DNA of 64,000 bases from NCBI GenBank assembly GCA_013112555.1, contig JABFGK010000001.1:1462581-1526580 (forward strand), written 5' to 3'. A program made the position numbers and the translations under genes. Of the stretch, positions 8,871 through 17,293 are shown piece by piece. Below the pieces are notes generated by a model, which made no database searches, was not told where the DNA came from, and saw only the letters and a list, made by a program, of their open reading frames with translations. The stretch's first letter is position 1; every line of letters starts with the position of its first letter. This DNA is from Planctomycetota bacterium (GTDB lineage Bacteria; Planctomycetota; Phycisphaerae; Phycisphaerales; UBA5793).

Positions 8871-11492
8871 TCAACCGGGCCTTCGTATTGCCTGAACACG
8901 GTTGTTGCCGGAATCGAGGATGAACAGGGTGTCCTGCGTGGCTGCCATGGACCAGGGCGTCTTGAGGTATCGACGTTCCTGCCCGGTCGCCCCGTACACA
9001 CCCAGAGAGCGGCCATCACGGTCCAGATGCTGGATTCGGTTGTTCCCGTATTCGGTGACCAGGACCGTCCCGTCGTCCTGCAGCAGGATCGTGTACGGGT
9101 ATGACAGATCACCCGGTTCGGTTCCCGCCTGTCCGATGGTGAACAGCCACTGCCCCTTCGGGTCCGTCACCACGAGTCGGTGGTTGCAGGCGTCGGCAAT
9201 CCACAACTCCTGGCGGGCCGCGTCAAACACGAGGTTCTGTGGGCGACTGAACCGGCCTTCCTCCCGGCCCGGTTCGCCAATCTGGAACAGGACTTCACTC
9301 CCGTCCGGGCTGAATACCTGGACTCGGTCGTTGCCGCCGTACTCAGAGACATAAAGCGTGCCATCAGGGCCGAAGGCGATATCGGTCGGGAAGATCATTT
9401 GTCCCGGTTCGGTGCCGTAGGAGCCGAAGGTCCGGATGACGGTCCCGTTCTGATCAAACACCGTAATCCGGTGTTCGTGCGTGTCGGCGACATAGACCTC
9501 GTGAGTCGCCGGGTTGACTGAGATGCCGGTGGGGTATCCCTGGTCATACTCGGGGAGGTCCCATTCTGTCTGTACCTGGCCCTCCACGGTGAACCACTGG
9601 ATTCGGCCGGTCTTGTCGATGATGTACAGCCGGCCGAGGCCGGCATCGAGGTCGATGGCCCGAGGATAGACAAACTGGCCTGGGGAGCGGCCGGGGGAGC
9701 CGAACTCGAGCACGGTATTGAGTGGTCCCGGGGTGCCGTTGTCACCGTTGCCACACCCGGAGACAAAGATCAGGGGCCACGCGATTGCCGCGATCAGAGC
9801 CAGCGTTGTGCCGACTCGGCCCGGCCGGACGCGCAGCCATTGAAAGCCGACGACGGCCAGGAGCCCTGCAACCAGGGCAATGGCCATCATGAGAAGGCAG
9901 ACCGTGATAACGTAATCCTCGCGACCGTAATGCATGTGATTCAACAATCGTTCTGCCAGGCTTTGCCATCCGGGCGGGTACACGATAACGCTGACCGAGA
10001 CCTCACTCAAGGCCAGGGCCGATCCGATCACCGCGAGAGAAGCAATGGGCAGCCAGATGCGCGGGCCACTGACCTGCAACCAGCCTCGAATTGACTCGCC
10101 TGCATCAAGCAGTCTCAGGTCAGCGATCTCTTGCGGTTCGCTCTTGGCAATCCATCGACCGAACAGCGCAGCCAGCATGGCATACCGTGCCAGATGGGCC
10201 ATCATGACGATGACGGGGGTGTCGTAGATCGGGTTGAAGGGTGGTCGCGATCCGATGTCCACGACAAGAAACCGCCTGTTGTAGGCCAGCACGAGCATGG
10301 CTCCGGTGGCAGCAGCCGGCATCAAGCCGACCCAGACCCAGCCGGCAGCCTGAATCGATGCGATCCAAATGAGCCATCTTCTGCGCGTGGCCCACAGCGC
10401 AGCGAGACAGAGTCCCAGCATGGCGATCAGCAGGCCTGATCCGATTGCGAGCACGGCTCCCTGTGTCAGCACTCGACCGTCGGTGGCCTTGATCGTGGGC
10501 AGCGTCTCAAGGACTTCCAGCCGGCCGTACAACCCGATCAGTGCAAATGGACCGATGATGGATGTGACCACCATCACCCAGGTACAGGCTTGGGCGATCC
10601 CGACCCGCTCCCGGCCAGACGTCTGGCAATCAGAAGAGGGAGGGGTGCGAAGCGCTCTGATGACCCAGGCAGCGGCCGCACTGGCGACCAGCATCATCGG
10701 CAGGGCAGCCAGCACGACAGCCCGATGGTTGAACGTGTTGGCATGAAGTCTGCGCAGGGCATTGCCATAGACATACATGTTGTTGATGGACGTGTTCGTT
10801 TGAGCCAGGTCAAAGACGACGTAACTGGTAAGAGTGGAGACAAAGGTGATTCCGAAGGCGAGTGCCAGCCCGGCCCGTGCGGCCCGCAGGCGCATCAGTG
10901 ATCGTCTGATAACCGAAGCACCGTCCAGCACGGCCATTTCATTGAGTTCGATCGGGACGGCCCGAAGCGCAGGGGTCATGGCCAGGGCGGCCAACGGCCA
11001 GCACCACAGGCTCAAGCCCCACCAGACCCGGATCCCGCTGAGGAGCACGGCCCGCTCCGGCGACTGCATGACCCAATCGCCGAGGGACGTGACGGGCTGG
11101 AGGGCCAGGCCCCACACCCAGTAGGTCATATATGACGGGAAACACAGCAGGGCGATCAGGAGGCCGGTCAGAAGGACCGTGGTGAGTCTTCTGTGCGATC
11201 GTCGGGCCAGGACCAGAGCGGCCGGGATCGCCAGCAGGGTTGACGTGGCCGCAATGCCGGCCCCCCAGGCCGCTGAGTTGAAGATCAGTTGTGGGACCAG
11301 ATTCCAGTTCCAGGACCGGCTCTCGGCCAGGGCTGAGGCTGTCTCGGCCCCATGTCGGCCAAGTTCACCCGTGGCGACTGCCAGCGGAAGCAGGACGGCC
11401 AACAGCCAGCACAGGCTCGGGAGGCCAATAACGGCGACAAGGAGCGCGGTGTCCGGAGCGGAGTTCAGACGATGACCTGACCGATTCGGCAT
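8871..11492 (-). CDS. ABC transporter permease fused to an NHL beta-propeller
   Basis: This is an 873-residue fusion. Residues about 15-575 are a double permease of the FbpB/ThiP type with about a dozen hydrophobic segments; each half has an EAA-like cytoplasmic loop (NEMAVLDGASVIRRS and ADLRLLDAGESIRG) where an ATPase would dock. Residues about 590-873 form an NHL propeller of about six repeats, with recurring GTEPGQ/FPTDIAFGPDGTLYVSE-type units. Between them the last hydrophobic stretch ends in FVSGC, with Cys580, which looks exactly like a lipobox. The join is in frame with no stop, and I found no in-frame start codon close before the lipobox. In related genomes an NHL lipoprotein may be separate; here the propeller would be periplasmic and linked to the permease. 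No ATPase or binding-protein gene is nearby, so the substrate is unknown. Confidence 0.8.
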   Translation of the reverse strand: MPNRSGHRLNSAPDTALLVAVIGLPSLCWLLAVLLPLAVATGELGRHGAETASALAESRSWNWNLVPQLIFNSAAWGAGIAATSTLLAIPAALVLARRSHRRLTTVLLTGLLIALLCFPSYMTYWVWGLALQPVTSLGDWVMQSPERAVLLSGIRVWWGLSLWCWPLAALAMTPALRAVPIELNEMAVLDGASVIRRSLMRLRAARAGLALAFGITFVSTLTSYVVFDLAQTNTSINNMYVYGNALRRLHANTFNHRAVVLAALPMMLVASAAAAWVIRALRTPPSSDCQTSGRERVGIAQACTWVMVVTSIIGPFALIGLYGRLEVLETLPTIKATDGRVLTQGAVLAIGSGLLIAMLGLCLAALWATRRRWLIWIASIQAAGWVWVGLMPAAATGAMLVLAYNRRFLVVDIGSRPPFNPIYDTPVIVMMAHLARYAMLAALFGRWIAKSEPQEIADLRLLDAGESIRGWLQVSGPRIWLPIASLAVIGSALALSEVSVSVIVYPPGWQSLAERLLNHMHYGREDYVITVCLLMMAIALVAGLLAVVGFQWLRVRPGRVGTTLALIAAIAWPLIFVSGCGNGDNGTPGPLNTVLEFGSPGRSPGQFVYPRAIDLDAGLGRLYIIDKTGRIQWFTVEGQVQTEWDLPEYDQGYPTGISVNPATHEVYVADTHEHRITVFDQNGTVIRTFGSYGTEPGQMIFPTDIAFGPDGTLYVSEYGGNDRVQVFSPDGSEVLFQIGEPGREEGRFSRPQNLVFDAARQELWIADACNHRLVVTDPKGQWLFTIGQAGTEPGDLSYPYTILLQDDGTVLVTEYGNNRIQHLDRDGRSLGVYGATGQERRYLKTPWSMAATQDTLFILDSGNNRVQAIRRPG

Positions 11493-11855
11493 TCGTGAAG
11501 GGTACCTGTGCCGGGGGCGATGGCCAGCAGCGGTCGGGACGGGGGATGCGTATGGAACCGGAGGGGCGTCTGACTCGAAAAGGCCCCCGAGGCATCGAAC
11601 CTCTGACTCCGCCCGTGATTCTGGTGGCAGGCACGGTTTGAGTGCGGAATAATCACCGGGAGGTGACAGGTTGGGGCTGACAGGTGCTATGCTCTACCTG
11701 AGGAGCGGGTGAAGCCTCCGGGGGACACTCGGCCCGGTCAACGAAAACGGCCGTGCCGACCCGACGTATTGGGATTGATGACGTGACAAGGAATCAGGCG
11801 ACCGGATGGCGGGCCTCTGCGTTAGGCTGACGATGCGCCGCAACGGAAATGAATT
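11493..11855. other. Intergenic region before the pilus/secretion cluster
   Basis: This 363-base gap separates the divergent permease-NHL gene and the first PilB-like gene and should hold both promoters. No gene was found. Around 11662-11700 there is a TATGCT-like -10 element, but its spacing to the nearest -35-like GTGACA is poor, so I do not call a promoter. A T-arm-like segment near 11590-11610 on the minus strand is not part of a full tRNA. Confidence 0.45.
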
Positions 11856-13577
11856 ATGGCGAGAAAACGTCAGAAGCTCGGTGAAATTCTGGTCAGCAAG
11901 GGCGCGCTGTCTGCGGACAAGCTCGAACAGGGCCTGACCGTTGCCAAAGGACAGGGCAAAAAGCTCGGGGAAACCCTGGTCGAACTCGGATTCGTCAAGG
12001 ATGCGCAGTGCAGCGCGGCATTGGCCGATCAGTTCGGGATCAAGTTCCTTGATCTTGATGCACCCGGCACACTCGAAGAACTCCAGATGGATCTCGTCCC
12101 CGAGGATCTCATCAAGAAGCACTTCGTTTTGCCGCTGAGCAAATCGAACGGTCGCCTGAAGCTCATCATCCCCGACCCGCTTGACCTGCAGTTGCTCGAC
12201 ATGTTGCGCTTTCGGCTCAACTGCGAAATCGAGATGGTGCTGTCGCCCAAGAGTCAAATCAAGTCCGTAATTGACAATCAGTTCGGCGGTGCCGGCTCAG
12301 CCGGCATGTTCGACACTGCCACCTCACTCGTCACCGAGTCCATTGACGTCACGATGGATAAGTCGGTGGACTCGTCGATTGACATCACGGCCGGTGATGA
12401 CGCGCCGATCATCAAGTTATGCAACCGCATCATTATCGAAGCGGTCCGGTCGCGAGCGTCGGATATCCACATTGAGCCGATGACCGACCGTGTTCGGCTG
12501 CGGTATCGCATTGACGGTGTCTGCCACGTGCGAGACGATCTGCCCAAGCGGATGCAGAATGCCGTGCTGGCTCGTCTCAAACTGATGGCCGGCGTCAACA
12601 TTGCAGAACGTCGTGTGCCGCAGGACGGCCGTATCAATATGGACGTTGATGGTTCCCAGATCGACTTCCGTGTCAGTTCATGCCCGGCATATCACGGTGA
12701 ATCCGTGGTGCTGCGTATTCTGCGACCTGAATCGGTGCGTATCGGTCTGGAGAATCTCGGGTTTGAGGCTGAAAACCTTGATGTGTTTAACCGCATTATT
12801 CGTCGCCCGAACGGGATCTTCCTGGTGACCGGCCCGACGGGTTCCGGCAAGACGACGACGCTGTACTCGGCACTGAGCGTGCTGAACCGGCCGGACCGGA
12901 AGATCATCACGGCTGAAGACCCGGTCGAATACAACTTCTCGGGCATGAACCAGTGTCAGGTCCGTGACAGCATCGGCCTGTCGTTTACGACGATTCTCCG
13001 GGCCATGCTGCGTCAGGCCCCGAACATCATTCTGGTGGGCGAGATTCGAGACCTGGAGGTGGCCGAGGTTGCCATCCAGGCTGCGTTGACCGGTCACCTC
13101 GTGTTCAGCACGTTGCATACGAATGATGCCCCGTCAGCGATCACGCGATTGATTGATATGGGCGTCAAGCCCTTCCTGGTTGCCAGTTCGATCCAGGCTG
13201 CCATGGCTCAGCGACTCATCCGAGTCCTGTGCCAGAACTGCCGGGCGCCGGATGAAAAGCCTGACCCGAAGTACCTCAAGTTGTGTGATATTGCACCGGA
13301 GGAGCAAGCCACCAAGACCATTTACAAGTCCGTGGGTTGTTCCAAGTGTGGGGCGACGGGATTCAAGGGCCGAAAGGGCATTTTTGAACTGATGCTGTTG
13401 ACGTCCGAGATTCGCCAACTGGCGTTTGAGCGGGCCCCCATCAGCCAGATTCGTTCTGCTGCGAAAGCGGCCGGCATGAGACCGCTGCTGTACGACGGAA
13501 AAGTCAAGATCCTCAACGGAACGACGACCCCTGCCGAAATCGCCCGTGTGGCACAGGTCAGCGAGTTGATCGACTGA
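11856..13577 (+). CDS. PilB/GspE-type assembly ATPase (first copy)
   Basis: This 573-residue cytoplasmic hexameric ATPase powers assembly of pilin or pseudopilin fibres. The N-terminal MshEN-type region (1-150) has LGEILVSKGALS and LGETLVELGFV repeats. The motor part has the Asp-box region ASDIHIEPM, Walker A GPTGSGKTT (from Gly326), Walker B ILVGEIRD (Glu396) and the His-box TGHLVFSTLHTNDA. The four-cysteine zinc site is present as CQNC and CSKC, typical of PilB/GspE and absent in PilT. A short glycine- and serine-rich linker with three SxDxT elements (about 148-180) separates the two parts. It heads the cluster and is followed after 67 bases by PilT. Whether it serves a pilus or a type II secretion pseudopilus cannot be settled; a second paralogue is at 15461. 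Confidence 0.93.
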   Translation: MARKRQKLGEILVSKGALSADKLEQGLTVAKGQGKKLGETLVELGFVKDAQCSAALADQFGIKFLDLDAPGTLEELQMDLVPEDLIKKHFVLPLSKSNGRLKLIIPDPLDLQLLDMLRFRLNCEIEMVLSPKSQIKSVIDNQFGGAGSAGMFDTATSLVTESIDVTMDKSVDSSIDITAGDDAPIIKLCNRIIIEAVRSRASDIHIEPMTDRVRLRYRIDGVCHVRDDLPKRMQNAVLARLKLMAGVNIAERRVPQDGRINMDVDGSQIDFRVSSCPAYHGESVVLRILRPESVRIGLENLGFEAENLDVFNRIIRRPNGIFLVTGPTGSGKTTTLYSALSVLNRPDRKIITAEDPVEYNFSGMNQCQVRDSIGLSFTTILRAMLRQAPNIILVGEIRDLEVAEVAIQAALTGHLVFSTLHTNDAPSAITRLIDMGVKPFLVASSIQAAMAQRLIRVLCQNCRAPDEKPDPKYLKLCDIAPEEQATKTIYKSVGCSKCGATGFKGRKGIFELMLLTSEIRQLAFERAPISQIRSAAKAAGMRPLLYDGKVKILNGTTTPAEIARVAQVSELID

Positions 13578-13644
13578 CCCACCCGGCAGGACGGCTGCCG
13601 GCGCGTGATAACACAGACATCACTACAAGGTGATTGAGAGAGCC

Positions 13645-14760
13645 ATGTCGACAGTCCAGATTGACCGTTTGCTCGAAACCGTGATTCGCCAGAACGCGTC
13701 TGACTTGCATCTATCGGTGGCACGAAAGCCGACGATCAGACTGCACGGGCGCCTGCGCGAACTGAACACCAAGGTCCTGACGCCCGACGATACGATGGCC
13801 CTGATGAAGGCGATCACTCCGGAGCGATCGCAGCAGGAACTGCAGGAGGAGGGCACCTGTGACTTTGGTTTTGCCTACGGCGAGGAGGCTCGCTTCCGTG
13901 TCTCCATCTTCCGCCAGAAGGGCAATGTCACGCTCTGCCTGCGATTGATTCCCAGCCGCCTGATGAGCTTCGAGGAAATCGGGTTGCCGCCGATCTGCAA
14001 GGAGTTAATCCGGCGACCGCGAGGCCTGTTCCTGGTGACCGGGCCGACGGGGTCAGGCAAGACGACCACGCTGGCGACAATGATCGACTACATCAATATC
14101 AACCTCGATCGCCATATCGTGACCATTGAGGACCCGATCGAATACTACCACACGCATAAAAAATCACTCGTGAACCAGCGTGAAGTCGGGACGGACGTTC
14201 CGAGCTTCTCCGAGTCACTCCGTCGTGTGCTGCGACAGGACCCGGACGTGATTCTGGTCGGCGAAATGCGAGACCTTGAGACCATCGAGGCAGCCATTAC
14301 CGCTGCCGAGACCGGCCACTTGGTGTTTGCCACCCTGCATACCACGGGTGCGTCCGGCACGATCAACCGTATCATTGACGCTTTCCCGACCAATCAGCAG
14401 GAGCAGGTGCGTGTTCAGTTATCGGTCGCACTGATCTGTATTCTGAGCCAGGCACTGCTGCGACGAGTCGACAAACCCGGCCGAGTGGCTGCCTACGAGT
14501 TCCTCGTGGTGACGCCGGCCATTGCCAACCTGGTTCGTGAGAACAAGGTGTTCCGTATCGACTCAGCGATTCAGACCGGCAAGAAGTTCGGTATGCAGTT
14601 GCTCGATGACCACCTCTGGTCGCTATACACCCGCGGGGTGATCTCAGCCGACGAGATGATCGACAAGGGCAAGAACCCGGGCGACCTGACCGAGAAGGTG
14701 CACCGGGCAGGCGGCGTCGTCGGGCGGTCGGAACTGGACGAGGAAGAAGACGAGGATTGA
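13645..14760 (+). CDS. pilT: PilT twitching motility retraction ATPase
   Basis: This 371-residue ATPase depolymerises type IV pili, giving retraction and twitching. It shows the PilT plan: N-terminal PAS-like part with NASDLHLSVARKP, Walker A GPTGSGKTT (from Gly133), Walker B ILVGEMRD, His-box ETGHLVFATLHT, and the AIRNLIRE-like motif as AIANLVREN, which is diagnostic of PilT and needed for retraction. There is no tetracysteine zinc site. The C-terminus is unusually acidic (DEEEDED). I use the ATG at 13645 because AAGG and GAGAG lie upstream; a GTG at 13630 would add five residues. Its presence argues that the cluster makes a retractable pilus rather than only a secretion pseudopilus. Confidence 0.93.
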   Translation: MSTVQIDRLLETVIRQNASDLHLSVARKPTIRLHGRLRELNTKVLTPDDTMALMKAITPERSQQELQEEGTCDFGFAYGEEARFRVSIFRQKGNVTLCLRLIPSRLMSFEEIGLPPICKELIRRPRGLFLVTGPTGSGKTTTLATMIDYININLDRHIVTIEDPIEYYHTHKKSLVNQREVGTDVPSFSESLRRVLRQDPDVILVGEMRDLETIEAAITAAETGHLVFATLHTTGASGTINRIIDAFPTNQQEQVRVQLSVALICILSQALLRRVDKPGRVAAYEFLVVTPAIANLVRENKVFRIDSAIQTGKKFGMQLLDDHLWSLYTRGVISADEMIDKGKNPGDLTEKVHRAGGVVGRSELDEEEDED

Positions 14761-15150
14761 GCAGCGGATCGGACGGGGGTGCAAGGGGGGCCCCTCCCTT
14801 CGTGAATCTGCTGGTCCTCTGGGCGACGGTATGAGACGACAGGGCCGGTGCCGAATCCCGCGATACCCACGAACCGCCACAGTTCGGGCCACGAGTTTGG
14901 GCTCGTTCACGAGGCTGGTCGGGACCGATAAGAGTGAAGGCTACTGCGGTTTTGTACCAATCAGCACCCTCATTGATCGGCCCTACTCACGCACCACGCA
15001 CAGGGCATAGAGCAAGAAGTTGTACGCGAGGCAAATAAAGCCGTCGCATATGTGTTGTTAAACCAATGTGGAATAATGTTTCATTTTGTCATTTTGGGTT
15101 GTAAGGCGGACAGATGCTGCGAAGATAGTTATGTGAGTGGCCAGGCTGCG
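14761..15150. other. Long intergenic stretch, no gene seen
   Basis: No credible gene is seen in this part of the 700-base gap between PilT and the second PilB-like gene. The segment about 15045-15115 is markedly AT-rich against its surroundings and is the best candidate for the promoter of the downstream operon, but no well-spaced -35/-10 pair could be fixed. Confidence 0.45.
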
Positions 15151-15350
15151 GTCACAGGGTGCCTGCCTACTCACGCCATGTGAGTAGATGCCGTGAGGCA
15201 ATGATTGGGATGGGTGCCCGATCGGCCGCACGGGGCCGGCCGAAAGGCCGGTCGGATCGGCAGGTTCCTCCGAGGCATTCGGTTGCCGAGTCGCAGGTTC
15301 TGCCTGGACCCCATCGCCGGACGGCTCCCTCACGTATTGGGACCGTCCGG
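15151..15350 (+). promoter_or_regulatory. Candidate structured 5' leader RNA of the second PilB operon
   Basis: Several strong, non-overlapping hairpins follow each other. TACTCAC at 15168-15174 pairs with GTGAGTA at 15180-15186 over a 5-base loop. TGCC at 15189-15192 pairs with GGCA at 15197-15200 over GTGA. CCGATC at 15218-15223 pairs with GATCGG at 15255-15260 and encloses an 8-bp stem (15234-15241 with 15246-15253) capped by a GAAA tetraloop. CCGGACGG at 15317-15324 pairs with CCGTCCGG at 15343-15350, extended inside by TCCC with GGGA. The leader ends about 110 bases before the ATG at 15461. It lacks the conserved bases of the c-di-GMP, cobalamin and glycine riboswitches as I know them. 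A structured untranslated leader or small RNA is inferred from pairing alone. Confidence 0.45.
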
Positions 15351-15460
15351 GCACGAGCGAATGGGGCGGCCCACCGAGCAGCAGCGTACAGGCCACGCAG
15401 CCGAGGTACGAATGACAGAGTGAAGCGCATCCGGCCGACGAGCCGAGGGCAAAGCAGAGC

Positions 15461-17200
15461 ATGGCAAAAGATCTGTCACAATACAAGGGACGCAAGTTCG
15501 GGCGAGTGCTCACGAAGATGGGCAAGATTTCTCGTGAGCAGGTTTACGAGGCTCTGGCCCTGCAGAAGAAGCGCAAGGCCAAACTCGGCGAACTGCTGAT
15601 CGAGCTGGGGTATGTCACCGAGGACGATGTGTTGCAGGCGGTGGCCTGGCAGGCCGGTCTCGAGTTGGTTGACCTTACAACGGTCACGCCGGATGAGGCG
15701 GCCATCAAGGCTGTGCCGCAGGAGACGGCCACGGCCTATCAGATTGCCCCGATTTCCTACGATACATCGAATCGGAACCTCGTGGTGGCTATCAAGTCGC
15801 CTGATAACTTCAGTGCGGTTGATGACTTGCGGCTCCTGATGGGGTTCAAGGCCTCTGCCGTGATGGCGTCACCGCAGCAGATCAGTGACTTTCTGAAAAA
15901 GAACTATGCCGGCAAGGGTGGCCAGGGCCTGTCCAACGTCTACGACGAACTGAGTGGGCGTGATGACCTGGAGCAGCTTGACGGCCGTGGTGATTCGATT
16001 GACCTGGCAGAAATCGCAGCGGCAGCACAGGACAATCAGGTCATTCGGCTGATCAATCTGGTTCTGCTGCAGGCGATCAAGGATCGGGCGTCAGACATCC
16101 ATTTCGAGCCGTTTGAGGACGAGTTCAAGATGCGCTACCGCATCGACGGCGTCCTGTATGAGATGGTGCCCCCGCCGAAGTATCTCGCATTGCCGATCGC
16201 ATCTCGTATCAAGGTCATGGCAAGCCTCGACATTGCCGAGCGGCGGGTGCCGCAGGACGGTCGTATTGAACTCCAGGTCGGCGGTAACCCGGTCGACCTG
16301 CGTGTTTCGGTTTTGCCGACCATGTTCGGCGAGTCAGTGGTCATGCGTGTGCTGGATCGGACCAATGTCCAGTTGAATCTGGACAAGGTCGGGTTCCGTG
16401 CCGACGAGCTGGCCAAGATGCAGGCGTTGATCAAGAAGCCCAACGGCATCATCATCGTGACCGGCCCGACGGGTTCCGGCAAGACAACGACGCTCTATGC
16501 AGCATTGCAGGAACTGAATCAACCGGACGTCAAGATTCTGACGGCCGAGGATCCGGTCGAGTATGACATCGACGGGCTGATTCAGGGTCAGGTGAACACG
16601 GATATCGAACTCACCTTCGGCCGCTTTCTGCGAAGTTTCCTCCGTCAGGACCCGGATGTCATTCTGGTCGGCGAGATTCGTGACAAGGAAACGGGCGAGA
16701 TTGCGGTGCAGGCGTCACTGACGGGCCACCTTGTATTCAGTACGTTGCACACGAACGACGCCCCGAGTTCCGTGATTCGTCTTCTCGACCTCGGGCTGGA
16801 GCCGTTCCTGCTGACAGCCACGTTGGAAGCCATCGTCGGCCAGCGTCTGGTACGTCGCATCTGTACGAGGTGCAAGGAAGAGTACATGCCGACTGAAGAG
16901 GAACTGATGGAACTGCAACTGACGCCGGATGACATTCGGGGTCAGACGTTCCATCGCGGTCGCGGCTGCGATGCCTGCAACAAGACCGGATTCAAGGGTC
17001 GAATGGCGATCTTTGAGATCATGACCGTTGACGATGACATGCGGGAACTGATCATGAAGGAAGCGAGCACGAACCTGCTGCGCGCCGAAGCGAGAAAGCG
17101 CGGCATGCGTTCGCTGCGTGAGTGCGGCATGTTGGCGATTTATGAAGGACAGACGACGATTGACGAAGTGGTCCGTGAGACCATTGTCGAAGAGGAATAG
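15461..17200 (+). CDS. PilB/GspE-type assembly ATPase (second copy)
   Basis: This 579-residue paralogue of the protein at 11856 has the same plan. The MshEN region has GRVLTKMGKISREQ and LGELLIELGYVTEDD repeats. The motor has ASDIHFEPF, Walker A GPTGSGKTT (from Gly335), Walker B ILVGEIRDKETG, LTGHLVFSTLHTNDA and the zinc site CTRC with CDAC. The C-terminus is acidic. It is followed after 93 bases by PilC/GspF, so this copy, not the first, is the one paired with the inner-membrane platform. That suggests it drives the fibre built from the downstream pseudopilins, with the first copy possibly serving another fibre or condition. The gene is preceded by a long structured leader. The start has only a weak ribosome-binding site. 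Confidence 0.93.
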   Translation: MAKDLSQYKGRKFGRVLTKMGKISREQVYEALALQKKRKAKLGELLIELGYVTEDDVLQAVAWQAGLELVDLTTVTPDEAAIKAVPQETATAYQIAPISYDTSNRNLVVAIKSPDNFSAVDDLRLLMGFKASAVMASPQQISDFLKKNYAGKGGQGLSNVYDELSGRDDLEQLDGRGDSIDLAEIAAAAQDNQVIRLINLVLLQAIKDRASDIHFEPFEDEFKMRYRIDGVLYEMVPPPKYLALPIASRIKVMASLDIAERRVPQDGRIELQVGGNPVDLRVSVLPTMFGESVVMRVLDRTNVQLNLDKVGFRADELAKMQALIKKPNGIIIVTGPTGSGKTTTLYAALQELNQPDVKILTAEDPVEYDIDGLIQGQVNTDIELTFGRFLRSFLRQDPDVILVGEIRDKETGEIAVQASLTGHLVFSTLHTNDAPSSVIRLLDLGLEPFLLTATLEAIVGQRLVRRICTRCKEEYMPTEEELMELQLTPDDIRGQTFHRGRGCDACNKTGFKGRMAIFEIMTVDDDMRELIMKEASTNLLRAEARKRGMRSLRECGMLAIYEGQTTIDEVVRETIVEEE

Positions 17201-17293
17201 ACGGCACACGAGACGAGACGAAACGCGCGAGGCGGGCACAGGGGCCTGAGTCGAACGTGGAATCGGATGACCGGGATCTAAGGAAACGACACG

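Noticed and set aside
9700..9850. A separate NHL lipoprotein gene starting before the lipobox at Cys580
   Set aside because: No in-frame ATG, GTG or TTG lies close enough upstream with a ribosome-binding site; the nearest in-frame ATG codons are in the previous membrane segment.
11589..11640. Minus-strand segment resembling a tRNA T-arm (GAGGTTCGATGCCTC)
   Set aside because: No matching anticodon arm, D arm or acceptor stem could be folded around it.
15151..15350. c-di-GMP-I riboswitch in the pilus leader
   Set aside because: The conserved bases around GGGCAAACC and GGGACGCAAAGCC are absent.
15058..15525. 155-codon minus-strand open frame in the gap before the second PilB gene
   Set aside because: It overlaps the pilB start, has no motif, and the region is better explained by hairpin structure.
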